A stretch of 64,000 bases of DNA from Malus domestica (taxonomy: Eukaryota; Streptophyta; Magnoliopsida; Rosales; Rosaceae): positions 37,769,501 to 37,833,500 of the forward strand of contig NC_091670.1 in the NCBI RefSeq assembly GCF_042453785.1. Reading direction: 5' to 3'. Below are positions 24,666 to 35,361 of this stretch, one piece after another (the first letter of the stretch is position 1; every line of letters begins with the position of its first letter). The notes under the pieces were generated by a model, which was not told the origin of the DNA, did no database searches, and saw nothing but the letters and a program-made list of their open reading frames with translations. The translations under genes and the position numbers were made by a program.

Positions 24666-24966
24666 TCTCTCTCTCTCTCTCCCTCCCGCTGTGAGAAAAC
24701 CCTTATTAGATCTGAGACTGCCGATACGGCGTCGTATTGGGTTTATAGCCGTTCGCCTCTCTCTCTGTGGTTCCGCCGCTGCTGCCAAACAGAACGAACA
24801 AGGAAGAAGAAGAAGATGAAGATAAATATCCAAAGTCTCTCTCTCTCAGTCTTGCACCGAAAACCCTCCTTTCGCTCTTTCCTTTTTCTTTCCTCTGTGA
24901 GCGTGCAATTTTTATTTTATTTTATATTATTTTCCGTTTCGCAAATTTAAGGGTTTGATTCTATTA

Positions 24967-25360
24967 GACCATCTCCAACCCTGGGCTAAAAGCCAAATTA
25001 CCCCCCAAATTACCCCCCCAAACACTCTCCAACCCATGCTAAAATTTTAGGCTAAATGCCAAATGCTATTTCTGGGCCAAATACCCCCCCAGCTTTCCCC
25101 CCGGGCTAAATGCGAAATGTTTATCGGAATTTAAATTTTTTTAGATTAAAATGTTCATAAAATTAATTTACAATAATCTACATATTTATTTTTAAAAAAA
25201 AATTGATTTAAGAAAAAAATTTAGGCTAATTTCATTCTTTAATAATTCCGGGCTAAAATTTTAGGGTAGAAGGGTTGGAGCAGAAAAGATGTTTCTGGGC
25301 TAAAAGCTAAATTTTCCGGGCTAAAAAATTTGGCTTTTAGCCCAAGGGTTGGAGATGGTC
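24967..25360. mobile_element. Tourist-like MITE with long near-perfect inverted repeats
   Basis: 394 bp flanked by TTA direct repeats (24964-24966, 25361-25363). The terminal inverted repeats run about 34 bp with one indel: left GACCATCTCCAACCCTGGGC, right GCCCAAGGGTTGGAGATGGTC. A TTA duplication fits PIF/Harbinger (Tourist) MITEs. It sits 300 bp upstream of the GIP1-like start codon. Confidence 0.88.
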
Positions 25361-25363
25361 TTA

Positions 25364-26118
25364 GGAATTTAATGATTTTATTGGGTTATAAATTCATGTT
25401 GATTAAGGAGTTTTATAAACTGTATGTAAATTTTGAGTGAAATTATTTGAAATCGTATTCGATTGAAATTTTGAGGGATTTTTGTTGATTTGCAGGATAT
25501 TAATTTTGATATAGTTTAATAATTTCTAAGGATTTTATGTAAAATTTTGCATGACTCAAATATTTACGAATAAATGTGAGTTTTGAGAATGCTTAAAATA
25601 AACTAAAAATCTCTCAAATTCCTCAAATCTTGATTGAATACTCCTGAATTTGTAAAAAAAAATAAAAAAATCCATCAAAATCTCAATTGAATACACCGTC
25701 CTTAAAGAAAATGCATAATTTTTTAAAACCTAAAAACACTATTAAATCCATCCAAATTCTTTAAAATCCTACATATTTAAAATACCATAAAATCAAATTC
25801 TAATTGATTATAGAGTCTTGTAAACTACTTTAAAATTCAAAATGGATACACTCAAATTTTATAAAGTTTTATAAAAACTTTTAAAATCTTAATTGAAAAG
25901 TCATAGACTTCTATGAACTCACTTAAAATTTTGATTGAAGATGTATGAATTTATAAACCCTTTAACTTCTAATTGAAATTTTTTTTTCTCTTTTAAAGCC
26001 CACTGGGCCACTACGATTGGTTTAATTTTAAAAATAATTTTTAAATTTTAAAACCCCACTAAAGTAATTACTGTGATTATTCCCTAGGGCACTACTAAAA
26101 CAAAATTTGAATTTCAAA
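25364..26118. other. AT-rich intergenic DNA
   Basis: Very AT-rich with many short AAAATTTTGA/TCTCAAAAT-type words in both orientations, suggesting an old degenerate element. No gene recognised. Confidence 0.5.
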
Positions 26119-26121
26119 TTA

Positions 26122-26520
26122 TAGCAACTCCACCCATGGAGCCCTCTCCCCTGGCAATCCACTATTCAATCCACCCTATTGAACAGTAACTGCCTTAAAT
26201 GAATAGTAACTACCATTAATGAACAGTAATTGTCATTTACATCTCCACCCTTGCAACCCTCCCCCTGGCAATAAGCAATTAAAATAATAGTTTTTTTTGT
26301 TTGTTTAAATAATAAAAAATTGCAAAAGCTCTCTCTCTCTCTGACACAAAAAAATAAAAAATTGCAAAGCCCTCGGGCCATAGGCCCGTCGACTCCCCAC
26401 CCCCCCTCACTCGAGCTCCCATCGTCGCTCGGCCTCCACAAGGCTGGACCTCTCTCCACCGGGCCTCCGGCCCCTTCTTCTCCACTGTCCCCCGAGCAAC
26501 CCACATGGGTGGAGTTGCTC
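26122..26520. mobile_element. Tourist-like MITE, GCAACTCCACCCATG family
   Basis: 399 bp between TTA direct repeats (26119-26121, 26521-26523). Terminal inverted repeats: left TAGCAACTCCACCCATGG, right ACATGGGTGGAGTTGCTC. The interior has short tandem words of the type GAACAGTAACT/GAATAGTAACT and a GC-rich right half that gives spurious open frames. Confidence 0.75.
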
Positions 26521-26889
26521 TTATTAAAAATATTATTTTTATAAACTATAAATAATCTTTCTTTTCTTTTTTTGTTAATTGGCATCACATATTTTCGTCT
26601 CATACAAATAATTTATTACTATAATGTCAAATTATCTTACAAAGAATATGATTCTAAAAATTATTAGATGGTTTTTTTTTTGTTTTGAAATTATTAAATG
26701 GTTCACACACAAGTTATGTGTATTGAGCACAGTGGCAATGTTAGTCAAAATGTGTGTAACCCTAACAACAATATAACTTTTTGCAACGCTATTTGAAATA
26801 TATTTTCTTCAACAAAATTTATATTGTAGTTCGCCGAAGTAATTTTGAAAAAAAAAAAAAAAAAGCTCAGCAACCTCGAATTAGCTCTT

Positions 26890-27330
26890 TATCCAGCAAC
26901 AACAACAACAAAACATTTTTCCACTAAGTGGAGTCGACTATATGAATCCTATAACGTCATTGCGCTCGGTTATGTGTCATGTCCTCCGTTAGATCCAAGT
27001 ACTCTAAGTCTTTTCTTAGAGTCTCTTCCAAAATTTTCCTAGGTCTTCCTCTACCTCTTCGGCCATGGACCTCTGTCCCGTAGTTGCATCTTATAACCGA
27101 TGCATCAATAGGCATTCTTTGCACATGTCCAAATCACCATAACCGATTTTCTCTCATCTTTCCTTCAATTTCGGCTACTCTTATTTTACCTCGAATATCC
27201 TCATTCCTAATCTTATCTTTTCTCTTGTGCCCACACATCCAACGAAGCATCCTCATCTCCGCTACACCCATTTTATGTACGTGTTGATGCTTCACCGCCC
27301 GAACTAGCGACCAAATTAATTTCATATCTC
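26890..27330 (-). mobile_element. RTE-type LINE fragment
   Basis: The minus strand reads KMGVAEMRMLRWMCGHKRKD, then KIRNEDIRGKIRVAEIEGKM and ENRLWWFGHVQRMP, the C-terminal end of a plant RTE-clade reverse transcriptase. It then continues into the tail region, with ACAACAACAACAA-type simple sequence at the 3' end (near 26897), a typical RTE terminus. It is strongly 5'-truncated. Confidence 0.8.
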
Positions 27331-27339
27331 ATGAATTAA

Positions 27340-28340
27340 TTTTGAATGAGATGATCAATTACATAATAAAAAAGACAAATATGTGATTATACAATTGGCA
27401 ATTGGATAGATTTTTAAGATTTCTCCCATCGCAGATTTACATCTTTCACAAGTCCCGTTACTTGATGTCTAATTTTTTCCTCGATTGTTCGAAGAATCAT
27501 AATTTCTTCATACGAATCCTAATTAGTATTTAAAAAAAATCATAATCCATCATAAATTATGTGCATTATACAAATCCTATGACTCATACATTATTCAAAT
27601 ACTATGAGAGGGATGGACGCGCCTTTAAAGTGAGTGCAAGGAGTGATTGGTGCTTATCCTAAAGCTTTCATACGTCGGCAAGACGTACCAAACTAATCTA
27701 TCTCTATCTCAATCTCGAGAAATTTTTTATTACGACGGGAACACGAGTGGTACATCACGTATTTTTATGTAAGTGGTGAAAATTTTTATTTTTTAAATTA
27801 TTAATTTTTTAACATATATATTCTACTATTTGTATAATAACATATAATGTACTATTCCGTGTATCGATTAAACTGAAAAATCTCACCTCAATCTCAATCC
27901 AGTCCGTCCAAACTAATGAAGGAAAATCTAGTATCTTCTCGTACCAGTTCAGTCCAAGACTCCAAGCCATGTTTGACAATCCAACACTTGGCACACGAAG
28001 GATTGGACAGTGGGAAACCTACCCAACAGCTGGCCCTGGCCCACCGGCCTCTGTCCTAACCCGGACTGGATTAAACTTCGGAAGAGGATCTCTTCGATTT
28101 CACTTTAAGATTCTCATATTTGAATCGTTTATCATATATTATGCAGTTAATTTTTATCAGATATTATTTATATTTAATTTTAAATAAATAATTAAATAAT
28201 TTTTAACCGCATGATTCATAATGAATAACTAAAATATAAGAATTCTTAAAATTATTACAATTTAAATCCGAATGGGATGCACCCAAACAGCCCCCTTCAC
28301 ACGGTCCTATTTGGTCAAGAGTCAAGACTCAAGACGCCGC
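27340..28340. other. Intergenic DNA without recognised features
   Basis: AT-rich, no gene or bounded repeat recognised. Short open frames here have no family resemblance. Confidence 0.5.
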
Positions 28341-28366
28341 GTATTTAAAAGATTCTTTTTTTATTT

Positions 28367-28657
28367 TTGTTGGGCCGGGAAACTTTTATTTCCATCAGTT
28401 GGGCCGACGAAGCCCTAATTGGAGCCCTGGGTGGGGCCCAGTCGCTCGGTTTTTCTTCGCTGTCGCGTTCCACAGCGATTGAGTTTTCTTCTCCGCTGTC
28501 GCCGGAGTATTGTCGCGAGGAAGAGGAGGTGAAGCGGCGGCCGCGATCAATGAGGGGATTGTGGAGGAGGCTTGGGAAAATCGTGAATGACATCTTTATC
28601 AACACCGGTCGCTTGAGCTCATTCCCTGAAAAATGGCAGGTACACAAGTGTGCATAA
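28367..28657 (+). other. Possible first exon of unknown gene
   Basis: A 96-codon open frame that is GC-richer than its surroundings. It contains MRGLWRRLGKIVNDIF (ATG at 28550) and a plausible donor after EKWQ (CAG|GTACACAAG). It lies just upstream of the broken RING copy but has no resemblance to the start of the intact RING gene. I do not recognise it; it may be a remnant 5' exon or a chance frame. Confidence 0.25.
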
Positions 28658-28764
28658 GTAGAATATCATGGAGAGGGTTATGATGCAATCCGTGGAAAAA
28701 CACGCGGCGAAGCTTTTTTTTTTTTTTTTCTGGAGTTAAATTCTGCATGCAAGGTCCGTCCGGA

Positions 28765-29054
28765 GGCAGTGAGATCGTCGTGTGCTATTTGCATGGTGGA
28801 CTTTTTCTGCGTCCAAGAAAAAGATAATTACTCGGTTGCCATGCCTGCACCTTTATCATATAAATTGCATTGCAGGGTGGCTGCGTACCAAGCAATTGTG
28901 GTGCCCACTGCGCCGGTATCTCATGCCAATGCCAATTGAGGAAGCGGCCAAGCCGCCAGAACCCTCAGAGATGAATTTGCATAAGCTGTTCATGATGTCT
29001 GCAGGTGGTATATTATTAACTTCTGTGATTCTCCGCAGATTATTGAAAAAGTAA
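28765..29054 (+). pseudogene. Broken RING-H2 gene copy
   Basis: Tail-end duplicate of the intact gene at 29841-30839. One frame gives SSCAICMVDFF (first zinc ligands). After a frameshift around 28830 the next frame gives TRLPCLHLYHINCIAGWL, then a degraded last Cys pair (WCPLRR instead of LCPICR) and the conserved C-terminal tail MMSAGGILLTSVILRRLLKK. The N-terminal two thirds of the intact protein are missing. The frameshift and the lost zinc ligand make a working RING unlikely. Confidence 0.8.
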
Positions 29055-29840
29055 AGTTAGAGGCAGTTGTAGCAAAGTTAATTAGGGGATGCAAAATATG
29101 AACAGCAATAGCTGAAGCATGTCTTGTATTGTATTGGCCATGTATTTGGCTGTTTTATTTTCCTCCAAGATTTTGAACCTACGAATCAACCTTAAGTTAT
29201 ATATTGTCATGATCCGAAATTTTTTCATGTATATAGCCTACATTAATTCTATTGTGTTTGAGTCGTTATTAATTCCTCCCTTACGAACTTGCAGAGTGAG
29301 ATTTCTTCTGCATTATTATGTGCCGCAGAATTAACAAGAGATTGCTTATGCATCATAAATCCTTAGGATTTTATTTGAATGACAGCAACGTAAAAGGACA
29401 GCATGATCCAAATACATGGTATGAAGGACAACATTTAGCTGCATGTGATGAATCATATACAAGAAAATTAATATTAGGTTTTTTTTTTAGGTCAACAGTA
29501 TTAGCTAGGGTTAATTTTTCGTGCAAAACAAGGTAAACAGTTGAAGACAAAAACTGTATGACTGCCTTGGATAGAAATACAAGTTCATATTTACACTGGA
29601 CTAATTTCTAAATTGATTCGGGAGAGAAGTACAAGTTCTTATCATGTAATCCGATTCTTCTACCTACTTTTCTCAAAAATAATAAATAAATTCCTCTTTT
29701 CTTGTAAATCAAGTTAGGTTTAAGAAATTATATTAAATTCCTCTAAATTGAGTCTCCCTAGCATTATCCATCCATAATTCCATACTATATATCTTCGTTA
29801 AATTCTCTCTGTTAATTTAATAGTTGGTGCCTATAATACT

Positions 29841-30839
29841 ATGTCTCAGATATCTGGGCGCTACATACAAGTCCGGTCACGGGAACCGGAGAGTACAAGC
29901 GAATCCCTGGCGGAGGTACTGGAAAGCAATGACAATAACGATGCGGTTCGTATCAAATTGCAGTTCTTCAAGGTGATTGGTTTGGTTGATTCAGAAGATG
30001 CAATTGCTTCTTTTCCAAGAGACGTTACTTTTGGAGAAGAATACTTCGTAGGTGAAAAACCAATTAGGGTTTGTCTTTCTCGTTTCAAGCTGTTATCTGA
30101 TGAAGAAAAGAGTGTGTATGTAAAACAACAACTGGCTGGATGTCTGGGGGAAATATTGGGTGTCCCGGAAAGGCTGCAGCCGGAATACATTAAGAAGATA
30201 TCTCTGCAGGTTGGATTCGCGGTCTCCTCGCGGCCTATTCATCACGTGGTCATGATAACGGAGGCGAGTCTAGAATTACATAGGCTCAAGTTTACGCCTG
30301 CTACTAAATCATCCATTGAGGGTTTGGAGAAACTAAGACCACTTGACCTTTGTTTGGAAGATAAAGATCATACAGCGTCGTCGTGTGTCATCTGCATGAA
30401 GGGTTTTTTGGGTTTTGACCATGATGAAGCTGCTTCAACTAGTACTCTCGTGAAGGAACTTACTCGCCTGCCCTGCTTACACCTTTATCATCATGATTGC
30501 ATTGTGCGATGGCTAGGGATCAGTCACTTGTGTCCTATTTGCCGTTTCCCAATGCCAACCGTGGAAACTGGCGAGCCATCTGAACCGTCACGCCCAAGCC
30601 TAATTCGAGAAGTGAGGGAGTCACCAGAATCCTCAGACCGGGCACTGATAGTGGAAGCGAGCCAGCCATCACAGTCCTCAAACTCAATGCGATTTGAGGA
30701 AGCGGATGAGCCAGTAGAACCCTCAAACCCAATGCCATCGCAGCGCTCAAGGATGCGTTGGCCTTCCGTGCTCATGATGTCTGCGGGTGGTGCAATGACT
30801 GCTGCCCTTCTTTGCAAATTATTGAAGCGCCACAATTAA
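29841..30839 (+). CDS. RING-H2 E3 ubiquitin ligase-like protein with C-terminal membrane tail
   Basis: Intronless, 332 residues. The RING-H2 finger at about residues 186-230 has all eight ligands: CVIC, then LPCLHLYHHDC, then LCPICR. It is followed by an acidic Pro/Ser/Glu-rich spacer with degenerate repeats of the type EPSxPS, and a short hydrophobic tail, MMSAGGAMTAALLCKLLK, that could anchor it in a membrane. The N-terminal 180 residues (for example KLQFFKVIGLVDSEDAIASF) have no domain I can name. RING-H2 proteins recruit E2 enzymes for ubiquitin transfer; the target is unknown. The partial upstream copy shows it belongs to a locally duplicated family. The start is the first ATG of a long uninterrupted frame. 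Confidence 0.8.
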   Translation: MSQISGRYIQVRSREPESTSESLAEVLESNDNNDAVRIKLQFFKVIGLVDSEDAIASFPRDVTFGEEYFVGEKPIRVCLSRFKLLSDEEKSVYVKQQLAGCLGEILGVPERLQPEYIKKISLQVGFAVSSRPIHHVVMITEASLELHRLKFTPATKSSIEGLEKLRPLDLCLEDKDHTASSCVICMKGFLGFDHDEAASTSTLVKELTRLPCLHLYHHDCIVRWLGISHLCPICRFPMPTVETGEPSEPSRPSLIREVRESPESSDRALIVEASQPSQSSNSMRFEEADEPVEPSNPMPSQRSRMRWPSVLMMSAGGAMTAALLCKLLKRHN

Positions 30840-31729
30840 TCAAAAGGCCAAAATATGACTCTTGTTATGATCAATTCCTGCATTAATTGTTCATAGTCAA
30901 TTTGACTAGAGCATTACGCTCCTCCCTCATCACCCCAAGTTCAAATTTCTCTTCTCGTAGTTTAGGTTAGGATAATAATATCGCTTTCCCCTACAATGTG
31001 GGTTTGTATATATTCTTGTGCTTTTTTAATTCCATACCCAAATTTTGCTGTAATTTGTGACCAAGCCATTGCTTAACTTTTATCATTGTTATTTCAAGGA
31101 ATTCAAAATACGTCCGAATCCAAATTTGGAGGGTTTGCATTACTTTTTAGTTGAAGTTTTAAGGAGATGAACCTTAATTGTCCCGAAACTCCACACCGAC
31201 CTCAAAAGAAACAGCAAGAAACCGAAATATGTCCTTTCGTGGGTTCAAGAGTTTGATACACAAGAAGAAAAAGACACATCAATGGGCATGATGGGATGTC
31301 TAAAAGGATTGTACGTGCCTAATAAATAACAAGCATGATAAACTGTGCTTGTTGAGTACGTAAGCGTAGTCCGTAGCAACGCTGACTAGAGCATATGTGC
31401 TCCTCCTATGCACTCGAGAAGTAAAAAATCGTTCATTGAGTTCACAATGGCGGATATTAAGGCCAAGTTTCTCCTTTTGCAAAGAACAAACAAGGGCAAC
31501 TTGTTCTTTGAGAAAGCAAAGGATTATCAAATTTTAAATGAAGTAAGAAAATCGACCAGGAGGAGACAATATTCTCGATTACAGACCACCATATGCCACT
31601 CATGAACTCCTCCCTCGACAACTTTAACTTTTTGATTCAGTGCCATGAAAAATAAAACACAACAACCTAAACTAAACTAAACAAAAGTACCCCCAAAAAC
31701 AGTAGAAAGAAGAGCACAAAACAAAGAAC
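30840..31729. other. Intergenic DNA
   Basis: No gene recognised. Short opposite-strand frames at 31300-31605 show no family features. Confidence 0.5.
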
Positions 31730-31732
31730 ACA

Positions 31733-31916
31733 GATCCTCTCCGGATCTGTGCAACTGGAGCCCGGGAATCAATGGATTCGAACCATTAAAATTTGATTCA
31801 ACGACTACCAACAGGGAACCCCTCTAAAAGTTATAATAATTATAATTGTTGGATCAAATTTCAATGGTCCGGATCCATTGATCCCCGGACTCCGGTTGCA
31901 TAGATCTGGAGAGGAT
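31733..31916. mobile_element. Foldback MITE with arms of about 70 bp
   Basis: Nearly the whole element is two inverted arms around a loop of about 40 bp. Left arm begins ATCCTCTCCGGATCTGTGCA; right arm ends TGCATAGATCTGGAGAGGAT. Several mismatches separate the arms. It lies 470 bp upstream of the X8 gene start. Confidence 0.8.
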
Positions 31917-32382
31917 ATGTGTTCCAACACAAAAAGGTCAAAAAAATATATATATATATATACTGCAGCATAGATTCTCGATTTGTTTAGAACCCAAAAC
32001 ATGAGATTTAAATCCGAGGAGATCATTCTTTTTTGCCTTTCTCAATTTCATAACACTTTTCTTTTTTTGGCAACCATCTCTTGCTTGCAATATCCAACTT
32101 ACCCAATTCCCACTTTCACAAGTTTGCTATATTCTCCCTCCCTTCTCTCTTTTCGTCTCTCTTCGATCCAAGAAAGCTATGATTCTTCCTCCACATATAT
32201 ATAAAATATATATGCAGAGAAAGGACGTAAACTCTTCTTTTTCGCAACACCTCCGCCATTGCTGTTCCTCTTGTGTAGTATATCTTGGCTTCTGCATCGT
32301 TGTTTTGAGCCAGGGAGATTACCTGCAATCACAATAACCTGCAAACACACCAAGTGTAGAAGAAGAGAAGTAGCTAGGAGAG

Positions 32383-34134
32383 ATGGGAGTTGGCTCGCTT
32401 CGGCATTCTGTATTGTTTTTCTTGTTTCTTCTCTTTAGTTCAGGTAATTTTGAATTTCGTTAGTCTCCATTTCTGCCTGGTTCTGTTTCTCTTCCGTGTG
32501 TTTCAACACGAGCCTTCCGACCACCAACTTGCTCATTTCCTGACATGATCATCAAGTTTCCTTCATGTCTATGGATTTATGAAGAGATTAAGATTACTAT
32601 TTCTAACGAGCACTGGATTCGGAAACCAGTCTCTTCTTATTTCGAAAGTATGTGATCATCAAGCACATCTCTACGCCTTGCGACAATTTCAAGTCAAAAC
32701 TACATGAATTTCGCTAATCCACCTCCTTTGCATATGATCCAAGCATAGGAAACAAGATTATATGCAAGCACAAGAAGCATTTCTTAAATCTGATAACTCT
32801 TTCAAATTTATCCAAGCATAGGAAACTAAAATTTTCCATTTATTTCAATGAAAGAATAATAACTTACCATGCTTTTCATATCTTCAGGTTCAAGTGTTCC
32901 AAAGAATCCTCCTTTGGAAGCAACCCACCAAAGCAAAACACAAGTGAATCAAGAAAAACATATAGTTTCCTCATCTTCGGTGTATACTACCCAGCTCGAT
33001 GATATTCCCATTGTCAATCCAAGTCCAACAACAACAACTCCCACACCATTTGTGAACCCGACAATATCCCCACCATCACCAACCACAACTCCAACCACAA
33101 TACCACCGACCCCGCCCCTGGGCCCGACAACTCCCACCACAACTCCAACATCCCCGACAACTCCCACCACAACTCCATCATACCCTACAACTCCCACCAC
33201 CACTCCATCATCCCCGACAACTCCCACCACAACTCCATCATCCCCGACAACTCCCACCACAACACCATCATCAGGTGGTACTTGGTGTATTGCAAGCCAA
33301 TCTGCTTCACAAAATGCCTTGCAGGTAGCTCTTGATTATGCTTGTGGCTATGGAGGAGCAGACTGTTCAGCAATTAATCAAGGTGGAAGCTGTTATAACC
33401 CAAACACTCTTCACGATCACGCTTCCTACGCCTTCAACGACTACTATCAGAAGAACCCATCTCCTACCAGCTGCAATTTCGGTGGAACAGCTCAACTCAC
33501 CAACACTGACCCAAGTAAGACATTTCTAGAAATTTGTTTCTATCAAGCTTATCACTTGTCCTAAAAACTTCACTTATCAAAGAAAGAAACACAGAAAGAA
33601 CTCTCCATTTATTTCAATTGCAAATAGCCTTCTGAACATATAACTCGATATAACTTATACCTATAGCGTCCTAGCTCTTTTTCCAAAAGTTTCAGATCTG
33701 CCACTTAACAAATTCAATTCCTGACCTTGCTGTTCTTGTTATGTGTATGCTTAATAAATACTGAACTCCTTGCTCTGCCAAATTGCAGGTACTGGTAGCT
33801 GTCGCTTTGCATCTTCCTCATCATCAACCAGGTAACCTTTCATAGCCCTACCTCCAACTTAAAGTAAAACAGAAATCTAATTCTACTTTGCAAATTCAGC
33901 ATGAACTCACCACCGACAACAATGACACCACCAACGCCAACGATGTCAACAACACCACCAACAACGACATCCCCATACACCCCAAGCATCGCTACACCAG
34001 GTGGAGGATCAACAATTTATGGTGACTCGCCAACAGAATCCCCGAACTCAGCAACCTCTATCTCATCTTGCATGCTACCGCTATTCATCATGACTGGGAT
34101 CTTGGGGTCATTTCTCGCAGAAAATTATGTCTAA
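32383..34134 (+). CDS. X8-domain (CBM43) GPI-anchored protein, plasmodesmata callose-binding-like
   Basis: Four exons: 32383-32443, 32888-33514, 33789-33831, 33900-34134; 321 residues. Signal peptide at 1-22 ([16 protein letters not shown]). A Thr/Pro/Ser-rich linker with tandem repeats fills about 50-148. The X8 domain, about 150-236, starts [17 protein letters not shown], with conserved [14 protein letters not shown] and [10 protein letters not shown], and ends GSCRF in exon 3. A second Thr/Pro-rich segment leads to a hydrophobic C-terminus ([15 protein letters not shown]) fitting a GPI anchor. X8 modules bind beta-1,3-glucan; PDCB relatives bind callose at plasmodesmata (family knowledge). 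The first exon encodes only the signal peptide. All junctions are in phase. Confidence 0.88.
33118..33270 (+). repeat. Coding minisatellite in the X8-protein linker
   Basis: About five copies of a 30-bp unit encoding [10 protein letters not shown] with small variants (YPTTP, SPTTP). The copies are nearly identical at the DNA level, suggesting recent slippage and likely length polymorphism. Confidence 0.85.
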
Positions 34135-35361
34135 AGGGAAACTAAGTTTCAGCTATTCTATCGGCGGTTAGATGGCAAACCATTCATTTGCCAGCATCCT
34201 ACGTAAAGTTCAACGAGGCCCTGAGATCAAAATGAGCTACTATGTTATCGCTAGGCCTTGTTCCTCACCATTTAAATTACTACCATACTTCATCTATGTA
34301 CACCCAATAGTTGACTATTAAGCCAAAGGACAGAAAAGCATAGATATTTTTTAGGTTCTTGTACGTGTAGACATATAGGTCCTTTATCTCCAGTTTTAGT
34401 ACAATAAATTATTAGTTAAGGTCACCAGACTTCAGCTCCTCTTTATATATAAACCGATAAAATGCTTACTACATGATATTAGCTAGTGCATTATATCTAC
34501 GATACCAATGAGTAACACATACATAGACATATGACAGTAAAAGGTCTAGTAATGAAAATTAATGACCTAACTAGAAAGAATGGATGTAACCGATGGAATG
34601 ACCTGTCTTATCTGGCATACCACATTAGATACTACAGAAGAATCGGTATTCAAATATACAATATATTTCCTCTTATCAACAAACACATAAGAAATTTACC
34701 AAACTTGTACCCTACTCTCTTGGAAGACGAAGACATCAGATACCTAAGCTCTTCTTAATTTGCTTCTTATAAAATGTTGATACAAGTTATTTCAACAATA
34801 AAATTTTCCTTAATTCATATTATTTACTTTCATTATAGATTCCAATATAATCATCAAAACAATTAACAAAATTTTGTGCATTCAAATGGCTAGGTAGCTG
34901 ACCCAGTTCTGCACCATGCCAATAGTATAATCTCCGCATCCCAAAAATGGCATCACTTTACTTAAAAGTAAAGCTTTCCAAAAACCACCTCCAGCAACGA
35001 GGGGTTAAGACACTCCAAAAGAAAAATATGTGAGCAAGTAAAGAGGACAATCCTTGTGTGCATGGGAAGATCAACTTGATGGCTAACTTATCAAACACGA
35101 AACAGGATGCACAATGCACAAAGATTGATTCATGTTAATGTATCTCAATGGTCTAAAGTGAACCATTTGATGTGTCTTGGCATCATAAAATTATGATTGA
35201 AAATGAAGGGCAACAACCTGCCTCTGAGCTGATAATCTCTTTTATTACTGTATATACGAATTATTCAAGAGTACAAAATCAGATGACATATTACGCAATA
35301 TAACACGGAAATGAAAGGTAACTAATAACTATTATCAGACTTAGTCCTATTTACAATAAAC
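34135..35361. other. Convergent intergenic region
   Basis: The 3' flanks of the X8 gene (+) and COR413IM gene (-) meet here. No gene, RNA or bounded repeat recognised. Confidence 0.6.

Noticed and set aside
24468-24958. Plus-strand open frames of 91-160 codons
   Set aside because: Antisense to GIP1-like exon 1 and its CT-rich leader; no family resemblance.
32949-33260. Val/Gly-rich minus-strand frame
   Set aside because: Antisense shadow of the Thr/Pro minisatellite of the X8 gene.
34531-34758. 75-codon plus-strand frame
   Set aside because: Isolated, AT-rich composition, no motif or splice context.
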